From contig JAFQTU010000040.1 of assembly GCA_017408905.1 (NCBI GenBank), forward strand, positions 1-33,849: a DNA stretch of 33,849 nucleotides. The letters are read 5' to 3'. The notes under the pieces were generated by a model, which saw nothing but the letters and a program-made list of their open reading frames with translations, searched no databases and was not told the DNA's origin. This stretch comes from Mailhella sp. (GTDB lineage Bacteria; Desulfobacterota; Desulfovibrionia; Desulfovibrionales; Desulfovibrionaceae). Position numbers and translations under genes: made by a program. Positions 6,556 to 14,636 of the stretch are shown here, in pieces. Position 1 is the first letter of the stretch; every line of letters starts with the position of its first letter.

Positions 6556-7695
6556 ATGAGCAAAGACCCCAGCAATCCCTTCGCACAGCTCAACGCGCGC
6601 GATTTCCCTTCCCGCAACCAGCGCGGCAACCAGCCCGCTCCGCGCGCCAAGGCGCAGGGCGGCAAGACCGTGGTGAAGGACAAGGCCGCCGCCAAGGCCG
6701 AGGCCGAAGCCGAACTCGATGCCGACGCCGAGATGTTCATGAACGCGCTGGGCGGGGGCTTCCGTTCCCTGCCCCCCAAGGAGAGCGCCCCGGCCAAGGC
6801 TCCCGCGAAGAAGAAGGTCAAGGGGGGAGGGCAGAGCGCTCCGGCTCCCCGCGCTCCTGAGCCCGCGCCCTTCACGCTGGAAGCCGATTCCGCCCCCGCC
6901 GATGCGGACAATCCCTTTGCCCGCGCCCTGAAGAGCGAGGGCGTGAAGCGCATGGTGCAGAAGAAGGCCGCCCCCTCCGCCCCCGCGCCCGAAGCCGCCC
7001 AGCCGGACGACGACGCCCCCGCCACGCTGGCCGCCATGGCCCGCGCCGCCGCCCGCATAGGCCGCCGCGACGACGCTTCCATGCTGGCCGAGGCCGCAGG
7101 AGCGCCTTCCGACGAGGACGACAGCCGCGACTTCTTTTCCGCCATCAAGGGGACGACCCCGCTGGCCGGGAGCGGGCGCGACATACCCGTAGAGCCCGCC
7201 GCCCCGCCCGTGCCCGTGAACGACCCGCGCCACCCGCTTCAGGACTTCATGGAAGGCAAGGTGGAATTCTCGGTGGCCGCCACGGCGGAATATGCCGAAG
7301 GCCATGTGCTGGGGCTCGACCTCGGCATCGTGGCCCAGCTCCAGTCGCGGCAGTTCAGCCCCGAAGCCCATATCGACCTGCACGGTCTGAACAGCGAGCA
7401 GGCCTTCTCCAATCTGGTGAATTTCTTCCGCTCTTCCTACTATAAGGGCGTGCGCGTGGCGCTGGTGGTCACGGGGCGCGGCCTCAATTCCCTGAACGGC
7501 GTGCCCATCCTGCGCGCCAAGGTGCAGGAATGGCTCACGCACGACCCCTTCAAGCGCGTGGTGCTGGCCTTCTGCACCGCCAAGCAGGAAGACGGCGGCG
7601 CTGGCGCGTTCTACGTCCTGCTCCGCAAGTTCAAGAAGAGCGCTGGCAAGATACGCTGGGACGCACAGCCCTCCGACCCCGACCTCTTCCTGTAG
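6556..7695 (+). CDS. Smr-domain protein with long disordered N-terminus
   Basis: The C-terminal third (about 270-360 of 379) is an Smr domain: HIDLHG at 272-277, VVTGRGLNS at 304-312, then GVPILRAKVQEWL and a conserved LAFCTAKQEDGGAGAFYVLLRK. Smr domains are nucleic-acid-binding and often nicking endonuclease modules, seen in MutS2 and in stand-alone proteins acting in DNA repair or on ribosome-bound mRNA. The N-terminal ~230 residues are rich in Ala, Pro, Lys and Glu and look disordered. There is no MutS ATPase part. A GGAGG ribosome site (6544-6548) supports the ATG. The gene is transcribed divergently from purM; a promoter could not be placed with confidence in the shared 223-base gap. The precise role is not known. 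Confidence 0.85.
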   Translation: MSKDPSNPFAQLNARDFPSRNQRGNQPAPRAKAQGGKTVVKDKAAAKAEAEAELDADAEMFMNALGGGFRSLPPKESAPAKAPAKKKVKGGGQSAPAPRAPEPAPFTLEADSAPADADNPFARALKSEGVKRMVQKKAAPSAPAPEAAQPDDDAPATLAAMARAAARIGRRDDASMLAEAAGAPSDEDDSRDFFSAIKGTTPLAGSGRDIPVEPAAPPVPVNDPRHPLQDFMEGKVEFSVAATAEYAEGHVLGLDLGIVAQLQSRQFSPEAHIDLHGLNSEQAFSNLVNFFRSSYYKGVRVALVVTGRGLNSLNGVPILRAKVQEWLTHDPFKRVVLAFCTAKQEDGGAGAFYVLLRKFKKSAGKIRWDAQPSDPDLFL

Positions 7696-7758
7696 TCTTG
7701 CAAAGTGTTGCGGAACTCTTTCCAGCAGAACTTTAAGCTTGCTTCCGGGCCTTTTATC

Positions 7759-7787
7759 TTGAAGAAAGTGCAAGGCTCGGCTATAGT
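7759..7787 (+). promoter_or_regulatory. glpX promoter
   Basis: A -35 box TTGAAG (7759-7764) and -10 box TATAGT (7782-7787) are separated by exactly 17 bases, a strong sigma-70-like promoter. Transcription would start near 7794, giving a leader of about 55-60 bases before the glpX ATG. It indicates glpX is transcribed separately from the Smr-domain gene. Confidence 0.7.
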
Positions 7788-7851
7788 TTGCCTGATGCGG
7801 CATGCCGTGCCGCCTGCCCTGCACCCGAATACCCGCTGATGGGGAGGATAT

Positions 7852-8844
7852 ATGGAACTCAAACAGGCTCCTGATAAGAATCTGGCCTTCGAACTTCTCC
7901 GTGTTACCGAATCCGCCGCTCTCGCCGCCGCCCGCTGGCTGGGCAAGGGCGCCAAGGAAGACGGCGACGGCGCCGCCGTGGACGCCATGCGCCAGTCGTT
8001 CAACTCCATCAGCGTGAAGGGCCGCATCGTGATAGGCGAAGGTGCCAAGGACGAAGCCCCCATGCTCTACAACGGCGAACTCGTGGGCGACGGTTCCGGC
8101 CCCGAGATCGACATCGCCGTGGACCCTGTGGAAGGCACCAACCTCCTCGCCCTCGGCCGCCCCAATTCCATCGCCGTCATCGGCGCGTGCAAGGCCGGCG
8201 GCATGTACGACCCCGGCTCCAGCTACTACATGAAGAAGCTGGTGGTCGGCCCCGCCGCCCGCGACGTGGTGGATATCGACGCCCCCGTGGAAGACAACCT
8301 GAAGGCCGTGGCCCGCGCCCTCGGCAAGGACGTGAACGACATCACCGTCTTCGTGCTCGACAAGCCGCGCCATAAGCAGCTCATCGCCGATATCCGCAAG
8401 GCCGGGGCCCGCATCACCCTGCAGACCGACGGCGACGTTGCCGGTTCGCTCATGGTCGTGGATCCCAACGTGGACGTGGACGTGATGATGGGCACGGGCG
8501 GCACGCCCGAAGGTGTCATCTCCGCCTGCGCTATCAAGGGCCTCGGCGGCCAGATCTTCGGCCGATTCGACCCGCAGTCCCAGGCCGAGCGCGACGCCAT
8601 GATAAAGGAAGGCACGAGACTGGACGAGGTGCTTTCCGTGGAGAGCATCATCCGCGCGGACGACGCCTTCTTCGCCGCCACCGGCATTTCCGGCGGCACC
8701 TTCCTCGGCGGCGTGGCCTATACCGGCTCCGGCGCTGTCACCCATTCGCTCATGATCCGTGCCAAGACAGGCACCTTCCGCTATCTGGAAGCCCATCATA
8801 ATCTGGAAAGGCTGATGAAGTTCAGCTCTGTCCGCTACGACTAG
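7852..8844 (+). CDS. glpX: Class II fructose-1,6-bisphosphatase
   Basis: GlpX hydrolyses fructose-1,6-bisphosphate to fructose-6-phosphate in gluconeogenesis, using divalent metal, in the cytoplasm. All the class II catalytic motifs are present in the 330 residues: Asp37 in KEDGDGAAVDAM, Glu63 in IGEGAKDEAPM, the metal/phosphate loop AVDPVEGTN (Asp91, Glu94, Thr96), and Glu220 in GTGGTPEGV. Length is normal for the family. The start is set by a strong GGGGAGG ribosome site at 7841-7847. It has its own promoter and is followed by a GC hairpin before fabD. Confidence 0.97.
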   Translation: MELKQAPDKNLAFELLRVTESAALAAARWLGKGAKEDGDGAAVDAMRQSFNSISVKGRIVIGEGAKDEAPMLYNGELVGDGSGPEIDIAVDPVEGTNLLALGRPNSIAVIGACKAGGMYDPGSSYYMKKLVVGPAARDVVDIDAPVEDNLKAVARALGKDVNDITVFVLDKPRHKQLIADIRKAGARITLQTDGDVAGSLMVVDPNVDVDVMMGTGGTPEGVISACAIKGLGGQIFGRFDPQSQAERDAMIKEGTRLDEVLSVESIIRADDAFFAATGISGGTFLGGVAYTGSGAVTHSLMIRAKTGTFRYLEAHHNLERLMKFSSVRYD

Positions 8845-8853
8845 TCTGACGCG

Positions 8854-8879
8854 GGCCGCCCCGAAGCTCGCGGGCGGCC
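8854..8879 (+). terminator. Hairpin between glpX and fabD
   Basis: GGCCGCCC (8854-8861) pairs perfectly with GGGCGGCC (8872-8879) across a 10-base loop, nine bases after the glpX stop. Only two T residues follow, so termination may be partial or this may be an mRNA-stabilising hairpin. Confidence 0.5.
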
Positions 8880-8919
8880 TTATCATGTACCCACCCCATA
8901 ATCCATCAAGGAGTATGGA

Positions 8920-9879
8920 ATGAGCAATATGCAGACTGCCATCCTGTTCCCCGGCCAGGGGGCGCAGGCTACCGGCATGGGGCGCCGCCTTGCAGAGTCG
9001 TCGTCCGATATCATGGATCTCTGGAAGAAGGCCGAGGCCGTGAGCGGCCAGCCCCTTCGCGAAATATACTGGGAAAGCAACGACGCCTCCCTCATGTCGG
9101 AGACCCGTACGCTCCAGCCTGCCCTCACCGTGGTGAACTTCGCCCTGTTCCTGAGCTGTGCGGGCCGCTTCACCCCCGTGGCCGCCGCCGGCCACAGCCT
9201 CGGCGAATTTGCCGCCCTTGCCGCCGCCAAGGTGCTCCCCTTTGACAAGGTGCTCGAGCTCGTCACCCTGCGCGGCCAGCTCATGGCCGATGCCGACCCT
9301 GAACACGAAGGCTCCATGATGGCGGTGCTCCGCCTGCCCCTCGACCTGCTGGAAGAGACCGTGAAGAAGGTGGGCGACGAGACCGGCAGGCTCGTGCGCG
9401 TGGCCAACAGGAACACCCCCGCCCAGTATGTCATCAGCGGGCACAAGCAGGCCCTCGAGATGGTGTACGAGGAACTCAAGGAGAACGCCGTGCGCGGCAA
9501 GTTCTTCCCGCTGGCCGTTTCCGGCGCGTTCCACACGCCCATGATGGCCGATGCCAACGCCGAATTCGTCAAGCTGCTGGACAAGCAGGACTGGCAGGCC
9601 GCCATATTCCCCATCTACTCCAACGTGAACGGCGAACCGCTCACCGAGCCCAACCTCATCCGCAACGCCATGCGCAAGCAGATGACCTCGTCCGTGCAGT
9701 GGGTGGACACCATCGCCAATATGTGGAAGAACGGCGTGCGCCGCTGGATAGAATTCGGCCCGCAGGGCGTGACCAGCCGCATGGTGCGCCCCATCCTTTC
9801 CGCCGCCGACGTGGACGACGGCTCCTACACTACGGTCCACATCGCCAACATCGACTCTGTTCAGGCCTTTGAAGGTTAA
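8920..9879 (+). CDS. fabD: Malonyl-CoA:ACP transacylase
   Basis: FabD loads malonate from CoA onto acyl carrier protein to feed fatty-acid elongation. The 319-residue cytoplasmic protein shows the whole active site: FPGQGAQ at 10-16, the nucleophile Ser93 in GHSLGE, Arg118 in TLRGQLM that binds the malonyl carboxylate, and His205 in SGAFHTPMM. An AAGGAG ribosome site (8908-8913) precedes the ATG. Five bases separate it from argS, so the two are cotranscribed. It sits about 5 kb from the fabH-fabG-acpP-fabF cluster; in many bacteria fabD lies between fabH and fabG. Confidence 0.97.
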   Translation: MSNMQTAILFPGQGAQATGMGRRLAESSSDIMDLWKKAEAVSGQPLREIYWESNDASLMSETRTLQPALTVVNFALFLSCAGRFTPVAAAGHSLGEFAALAAAKVLPFDKVLELVTLRGQLMADADPEHEGSMMAVLRLPLDLLEETVKKVGDETGRLVRVANRNTPAQYVISGHKQALEMVYEELKENAVRGKFFPLAVSGAFHTPMMADANAEFVKLLDKQDWQAAIFPIYSNVNGEPLTEPNLIRNAMRKQMTSSVQWVDTIANMWKNGVRRWIEFGPQGVTSRMVRPILSAADVDDGSYTTVHIANIDSVQAFEG

Positions 9880-9884
9880 CAACA

Positions 9885-11552
9885 ATGCGCGACATCATAC
9901 TCATCGAGAAAGCCCTGCGCGGCATCGTGGCCGAAAACGGCTGGGAATGGCCCGAAAAGGCCGTGCTCGAAACACCTAAGGACGTGAAGCACGGCGACCT
10001 TGCCACCAACCTTGCCATGGTGCTTTCCAAGCAGGCCAAGGCCGCACCCCGCGTGGTGGCCGAAAAGGTCATGGCCGCCGTGTGCGAGAAGTTCCCCGGC
10101 CTTGTCAGCGCCGAGATCGCCGGCCCCGGTTTCATCAACTTCACTTTCGCCCCCTCCTTCTGGCAGGAAGTGGTGATGGACGTGGAAGAGCAGGGCAGCG
10201 CCTTCGGTTCTTCCGCTAACGGCGGCGGCCGCCGCATCAACGTGGAATACGTTTCCGCCAACCCCACCGGCCCCCTGCACATCGGGCATGGCCGCGGCGC
10301 GGCCGTGGGCGATTCCCTCACCCGCCTGCTCCGCTTCGCCGGGTACGACGTTTCCACCGAATACTACATCAACGACGCCGGCCGCCAGATGCGCCTGCTG
10401 GGCGATTCCGTGTACCTGCGCATGCGCGAGGTGTGCGGCCTGCCCGTGCAGTTCCCCGAAGACCCCAAGGGCTGGTATCGCGGCGACTATATCATCGACA
10501 TCGCTAAGGAAATGCTCGAGAAGGACCCCAAGGTCATCGAGCTTCCCGAAGACGAGGCCAAGAACGTCTGCTACGAATACGCCTGCGCCCAGATCCTCGC
10601 CGGTATCAAGGACGACCTGAACGAGTTCCGCGTGGAGCATCAGGTCTGGTTCTCCGAGAAGAGCCTCGTGGACGGCGGCAAGGTGGAGGAAGCCTTCGAC
10701 AAGCTGCGCGGCATGGGCCTCGTCTATGACAAGGACGACGCCGTGTGGCTGGCCACCGAACAGTTCGGCGACGACAAGGACCGCGTGCTCCGCAAGGGCG
10801 ACGGCTACCTCACCTATTTCGCCTCCGACATCGCCTACCATGTGAACAAGTTCGAGCGCGGCTTCGACGAGAGCATCGACATCTGGGGCGCCGACCACCA
10901 CGGCTACGTGCCCCGCATGAAGGCCGCCATCCAGTGCATGGGCCGCGACCCTGAAAAGGACTTCCATGTGGTGCTCATCCAGATGGTGAACCTCATGCGC
11001 AACGGCGAGCCCGTGGCCATGTCCACCCGCGCCGGTGAATTCGTGACCCTGCGCGAAGTGCTGGACGACGTGGGCGCCGACGCCGCTCGCTACATGTTCC
11101 TTTCCCGCAAGAGCGACACGCCGCTGGACTTCGACCTCGAGCTGGTGAAGCAGCGCAGCATGGACAACCCCGTGTACTACGTGCAGTACGCCCACGCCCG
11201 CGTGGCCGCGCTCCTGCGCCGCGCCGCCGACCGCGGCGTGGAACTGCCCGCCAGGTGCACGGCCGATATGCTGGCCTGCCTGACCTCTGCCGACGACCTC
11301 GCCCTCCTGCGCGAAGCCGACCGCTTCCGCAACGTGGTGGAAGATTCCGCCCGCGCCCGTGCGGCCCATCCCGTGAGCTTCTACCTCAACGAGCTGGCCA
11401 GCCGCCTGCACAGCTACTATGCCAACAACCCCGTCCTGAGCGGCGACGACGAGGCCGTGATGAAGGCCCGCCTCGCCCTCCTGCGCGCCGTGAGCGTGGT
11501 CATCGCCAACGGCCTCGGCCTGCTTGGCGTGAGCGCACCGGAATCCATGTAG
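9885..11552 (+). CDS. argS: Arginyl-tRNA synthetase
   Basis: ArgRS charges tRNA-Arg with arginine. The 555-residue class I synthetase begins with the ArgRS-specific N-terminal tRNA D-loop binding domain, then SANPTGPLHIGHGRG (HIGH at 132-135), YINDAGRQM near 161-169, GADHHGYVPRM near 336-345, and MSTRAG at 379-384, the form that replaces KMSKS in ArgRS. The C-terminal ~120 residues form the helical anticodon-binding (DALR) domain, with the YVQYAHAR motif before it. The start is five bases after fabD, whose end contains the GAAGG ribosome site, and its stop lies one base before the next ATG. Confidence 0.98.
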   Translation: MRDIILIEKALRGIVAENGWEWPEKAVLETPKDVKHGDLATNLAMVLSKQAKAAPRVVAEKVMAAVCEKFPGLVSAEIAGPGFINFTFAPSFWQEVVMDVEEQGSAFGSSANGGGRRINVEYVSANPTGPLHIGHGRGAAVGDSLTRLLRFAGYDVSTEYYINDAGRQMRLLGDSVYLRMREVCGLPVQFPEDPKGWYRGDYIIDIAKEMLEKDPKVIELPEDEAKNVCYEYACAQILAGIKDDLNEFRVEHQVWFSEKSLVDGGKVEEAFDKLRGMGLVYDKDDAVWLATEQFGDDKDRVLRKGDGYLTYFASDIAYHVNKFERGFDESIDIWGADHHGYVPRMKAAIQCMGRDPEKDFHVVLIQMVNLMRNGEPVAMSTRAGEFVTLREVLDDVGADAARYMFLSRKSDTPLDFDLELVKQRSMDNPVYYVQYAHARVAALLRRAADRGVELPARCTADMLACLTSADDLALLREADRFRNVVEDSARARAAHPVSFYLNELASRLHSYYANNPVLSGDDEAVMKARLALLRAVSVVIANGLGLLGVSAPESM

Positions 11553-11553
11553 T

Positions 11554-12426
11554 ATGTCCAACGCCTTTTACCGCAGTACCTCTTCCAGCGCGAAGAAGAA
11601 CAGCGAAAGGGAACGGCGGCAGAACGCTTCCGAAGGCTTCGACGAGGCCCTCGAAACGCCTGCCGGCGTTCCTGTTTCTGAAGTCGCGCCCCGGGCAGGG
11701 GGCAGGGCGGACGGGGCGGAACAGGAGCCGCGCCACGAGCGCAGCCTTCTGGCGTGGAACGTCACGGTCACGCCCTCCGCGGTGGTGACCATGAGCGTGC
11801 TGGGCGTCATCCTTCTGGCCTTCACCTTCCTTTCCGGCGTCATCGTGGGGCGTGGAACCATGCCCCTGCCGCAGGCGCTGGAACTGGAAACGCTGGCCCC
11901 GGAAGACAGGAACGCCCATGCCGCGGCCGCCGAGAAGATACTTACGGAAGAAGAGCTCCGCTTCATGACCAGCCTCAAGGCCCGCGAGGCCGAAGGCGTG
12001 CTTTCCGCCGCCGCGGCGGACAAGGCCGCCAGAAAGGCCGCGCAGGAAGAAAGGGCGAGGGCCGCCGAAAAGAAGGCGGACAGGAAGCCGGAGAAGAAGG
12101 CCGAAAAGAAGCCCGAACCGAAGCCGGAAGCCAGGGACGGGAAGGCCGCCCGCTTCGACTACGAACTGCGCGTGGCCGCCTTTCAGGACGCCGCGGCCGC
12201 CCAGCGCCTTGCCCAGCGCCTGAAGAAGGAAGGCATGAGGGCGCGGCAGTACGCGGCCAAGAGCAGGGGCGGGCTGTGGCATTACGTGTCCGTCTCCTTC
12301 CGGGGCACAGCGGACGACCTGCAGGCCCAGCGCGCCCGGCTTGCCAAGTCCGGCCTGCGCGATTCGCTGGTCATTTCCAAGACGGCCGTGGAAGAAAGGG
12401 CCGCCAAGGGCCAGAAGAAGCGCTGA
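11554..12426 (+). CDS. Membrane-anchored SPOR-domain protein
   Basis: The 290-residue product has a cytoplasmic N-terminus (1-68, charged), one membrane helix (about 73-98), a periplasmic linker rich in Ala, Glu and Lys (about 125-200, with tandem EKK/PEKK/PEPK runs), and a C-terminal SPOR domain (about 202-277, beginning FDYELRVAAFQDAAAAQRLA). SPOR domains bind denuded glycan strands of septal peptidoglycan, so a role at the division site is likely; FtsN and DedD have the same layout. It is not assigned to either by sequence. The ATG is one base after the argS stop, so translation is coupled. The cell-wall role is unrelated to argS, a common arrangement only by transcription. Confidence 0.85.
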   Translation: MSNAFYRSTSSSAKKNSERERRQNASEGFDEALETPAGVPVSEVAPRAGGRADGAEQEPRHERSLLAWNVTVTPSAVVTMSVLGVILLAFTFLSGVIVGRGTMPLPQALELETLAPEDRNAHAAAAEKILTEEELRFMTSLKAREAEGVLSAAAADKAARKAAQEERARAAEKKADRKPEKKAEKKPEPKPEARDGKAARFDYELRVAAFQDAAAAQRLAQRLKKEGMRARQYAAKSRGGLWHYVSVSFRGTADDLQAQRARLAKSGLRDSLVISKTAVEERAAKGQKKR

Positions 12427-12447
12427 CGGGGGCGGCACAATCCCTAT

Positions 12448-12494
12448 TTGCGTCTAACGCAAGGCTTGACAAAGATGCCCCCCCTCGGTATTTT
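12448..12494 (+). promoter_or_regulatory. Promoter of yceD-rpmF-plsX with upstream palindrome
   Basis: A consensus -35 box TTGACA (12466-12471) is 17 bases from a -10 box TATTTT (12489-12494). Just upstream lies a perfect inverted repeat TTGCGT-CTA-ACGCAA (12448-12462). Its position three bases before the -35 box would suit an activator, or a repressor extending over the promoter. A weak role as a hairpin ending the SPOR-protein transcript is also possible, but no T-run follows it. Confidence 0.7.
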
Positions 12495-12516
12495 GTCATG
12501 TTTCCAGAGGTAATGT

Positions 12517-13074
12517 ATGGATCTTAACCACATCGCATTGAACGAGATACCCCCGCAGGGGGCCAGCTACAAGGTCGCTGACGAGGCCGTGTGGGTGCGC
12601 CGCCTTGGCGAATTTGGTGTGTCTTGCCGCATAGTTGAGCCTGTGGAGGCCGAGGTTCTCGTGCTCCCGCAGGAGGACGGCTGTCTGCTTCGCGGCGTTA
12701 TCAGGGGCGTGGTGTCCATGCCGTGCAACCGCTGCATGGAAGAAACCCTTGTGGTGCTGAACCAGAGCTTCGACGAATTCGAGGACTATCCTCGGGACGG
12801 CGAAACCGAACCAGAAGGGAAAGAGCCTACGGAAATTCTGGACGAATGCGTGGTAACGATGGAAGGCGGTGCGCCTTTCCTCGACCTTGCCGCGCTCCTG
12901 TGGGAGGAATTCTCGCTGGCCCTGCCGGTGAAGCCTCTCTGCAAGCCGGACTGCAAGGGCCTGTGCCCCGAGTGCGGCAAAAATCTTAATGAAGGTGCCT
13001 GCGGCTGCGTCCTCGACAATGGGGATCCCCGTCTGGCTGCTCTGCGTCAACTGAAAGTGAAACGACAGGGCTAA
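12517..13074 (+). CDS. yceD: YceD / DUF177 family protein
   Basis: The 185-residue protein belongs to the DUF177 (YceD) family, nearly always encoded directly before rpmF and linked to large-subunit rRNA accumulation. Visible features are the VSMPCNRCMEE block (about 66-76), an acidic middle, FLDLAALLWEEFSLALPVKPLC (about 120-141), and a C-terminal cysteine set (CKPDCKGLCPECGKN, then CGC) that probably binds zinc. The ATG at 12517 has AGAGG six bases upstream. It leads the rpmF-plsX-fab operon from a strong promoter, so ribosome and membrane-lipid genes share control here. Confidence 0.9.
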   Translation: MDLNHIALNEIPPQGASYKVADEAVWVRRLGEFGVSCRIVEPVEAEVLVLPQEDGCLLRGVIRGVVSMPCNRCMEETLVVLNQSFDEFEDYPRDGETEPEGKEPTEILDECVVTMEGGAPFLDLAALLWEEFSLALPVKPLCKPDCKGLCPECGKNLNEGACGCVLDNGDPRLAALRQLKVKRQG

Positions 13075-13104
13075 GAGCCCCGTTTCCGCATAAGGAGAAA
13101 AACC

Positions 13105-13290
13105 ATGGCTGTTCAGCAGAACAAGAAGTCCCACTCCAAGAAGGGTATGCGTCGTTCCCATGACCGTGTGGCCAAGCCCACCGTCATCTACTGCTCCTGC
13201 GGCGCTCCCACCAAGCCCCATTCCGTCTGCCCCGCCTGCGGCAAGTACGATGGCCGCCAGGTGGAAGCCATCGCCGCCGATGAGCAGTAA
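13105..13290 (+). CDS. rpmF: 50S ribosomal protein L32
   Basis: The 61-residue L32 starts MAVQQNKKSHSKKGMRRSHD, the classic N-terminus. It is the cysteine-containing (C+) form with Cys30, Cys32, Cys42 and Cys45 for zinc. The first pair is spaced Cys-Ser-Cys, one residue shorter than the usual C-x-x-C. An AAGGAG ribosome site lies upstream at 13093. The plsX start codon falls inside its last codons, the conserved rpmF-plsX pairing. Confidence 0.97.
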   Translation: MAVQQNKKSHSKKGMRRSHDRVAKPTVIYCSCGAPTKPHSVCPACGKYDGRQVEAIAADEQ

Positions 13291-14329
13291 TCGCGCAAGA
13301 CTCGCCGTGGACGCCATGGGAGGGGATTTCGGCCCCTCCGTGGTCGTTCCCGGGGCTCTTCAGGGCGCCCGTGAGACCGGGGCCAAAGTCCTCCTCGTCG
13401 GCATAGAGGAAGAGATCCGCAAGCAGATCGCGGAACTCAAGGCCGAAGATGGCGAAGGTGAACTCTTTGAGGTGGTGAACGCCACTCAGATCATCGAGAT
13501 GACCGACAAGCCGTCTGAAGTCGTGCGCGGCAAGCGGGACTCTTCCATGCATGTGGCCTGCAAGCTGGTGCGTCAGGGCGAAGCCGATGCCTTCATCAGC
13601 GCCGGCAACTCCGGCGTGGCCTATGCCTGCGGCATGTTCATCATCGGGCGAATCCCCGGTGTGGAACGCCCGGCCTTGGCTTCGCTCATGCCCACGGAAA
13701 AGTCTCCCATGCTCCTTCTGGACGTGGGGGCCAATGCGGAATGCCGCCCCCATCACCTGTTCCAGTTCGCCGTCATGGGCTCTACCTTTGTCAAGGATAT
13801 CCTTGGCTATGAGGATCCCCGTGTGGCCCTTCTGAGCAACGGCGAGGAAGAGGGCAAGGGCAACCCCCTTGTGAAGGACAGCTACGAACTGCTCAAGCAG
13901 GCCTCGCACCTGAACTTCGTGGGCAACGCCGAAGGCAGCGACCTGTTCACCGGCGATGTGGACGTGGTGGTGTGCGACGGCTTCGTGGGCAACGTGGCCC
14001 TCAAGCTCAGCGAAGGCCTCGCTCGTTCCATCCGCCACCTTCTGAAGCGCGAACTCACGCACAACGGCATCCTGCCCCGCCTCGGCGCGGCGCTGTCCAT
14101 GCCTGCGTTCAAGAGCTTCAAGAAGATCGTGGACTATGCGGAATACGGCGGCGCCCCTCTGCTCGGCCTCAAGGGCATAGCCATCGTGTGCCACGGCAAA
14201 TCCAACGAGAAGGCTATCTGCAGTGCCATGAAGCTGGCGAATTCCTACATCAGCAAGGGTACGCAGCAGCGCCTGGTGGAAGCCATCAGCGCCAACGAAG
14301 AACTTTCCAGCTTCGCTATGTCTCTGTAG
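13280..14329 (+). CDS. plsX: Phosphate acyltransferase PlsX
   Basis: PlsX makes acyl-phosphate from acyl-ACP, the first step of the PlsX/PlsY route to phosphatidic acid, and acts at the membrane surface. The 349 residues contain AVDAMGGDFGPSVVVPGAL at 9-27, the SAGNSGV turn near 110, LLDVGANAECRP near 150, LLSNGEEEGKGN near 190 and CDGFVGNVALKLSEG near 235, all family blocks. The ATG at 13280 overlaps the last 11 bases of rpmF; its ribosome site is poor, which suggests translational coupling. An earlier in-frame start would only read through rpmF in another frame. A 307-base gap follows before fabH. Confidence 0.97.
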   Translation: MSSNRARLAVDAMGGDFGPSVVVPGALQGARETGAKVLLVGIEEEIRKQIAELKAEDGEGELFEVVNATQIIEMTDKPSEVVRGKRDSSMHVACKLVRQGEADAFISAGNSGVAYACGMFIIGRIPGVERPALASLMPTEKSPMLLLDVGANAECRPHHLFQFAVMGSTFVKDILGYEDPRVALLSNGEEEGKGNPLVKDSYELLKQASHLNFVGNAEGSDLFTGDVDVVVCDGFVGNVALKLSEGLARSIRHLLKRELTHNGILPRLGAALSMPAFKSFKKIVDYAEYGGAPLLGLKGIAIVCHGKSNEKAICSAMKLANSYISKGTQQRLVEAISANEELSSFAMSL

Positions 14330-14636
14330 TGCGGCTGTTGGCCGGAGCTTCCGCGCCCTGCGCAGACGTTCCGGCCCGGGCTTCGGCCCTGCGGCAACGC
14401 CTTATATTTAAGGATGGGCCGCGCATCTTTCCGCGTGCAGGGGGCACTCGCCTGCCCCCGCCGCGCCTCTGCCAGCCTCGCCCTTCCTCTCTGGAAAGGG
14501 CAGAGCGCTCCCCGGCCGCTTCGCCCCTCTGCGGGAAACGCGCGGCTTCTCCTCAGGGCCTGCCGTCTGGCTCGTCCTGTCTTCAAAGGAATGCTTCCTT
14601 TCCCGCCCAGCACGGGAAGGGCATTCGGGCAGCTCT
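14330..14636 (+). promoter_or_regulatory. 307-base structured gap between plsX and fabH
   Basis: No gene is seen in this gap. It holds a near-palindrome CCTTATATTTAAGG (14400-14413), the only AT-rich spot and a possible -10 region or operator; a GGGGGCA-N6-TGCCCCC hairpin (14440-14459); and a longer hairpin directly before fabH (14589-14626) pairing GAATGC with GCATTC and CCTTTCCCG with CGGGAAGG, loop CCCAGCA. fabH has no good ribosome site within reach of its ATG, so this last structure might influence its translation. No clear -35/-10 pair was found. Confidence 0.4.

Noticed and set aside
6430..9885. Very long open frame (1151 codons) on the minus strand opposite the Smr, glpX and fabD genes
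   Set aside because: It runs antisense to three well-supported genes and its translation is Gly/His/Ala/Val-rich without any domain. Long antisense frames occur because the sense genes rarely use TTA, CTA and TCA codons.
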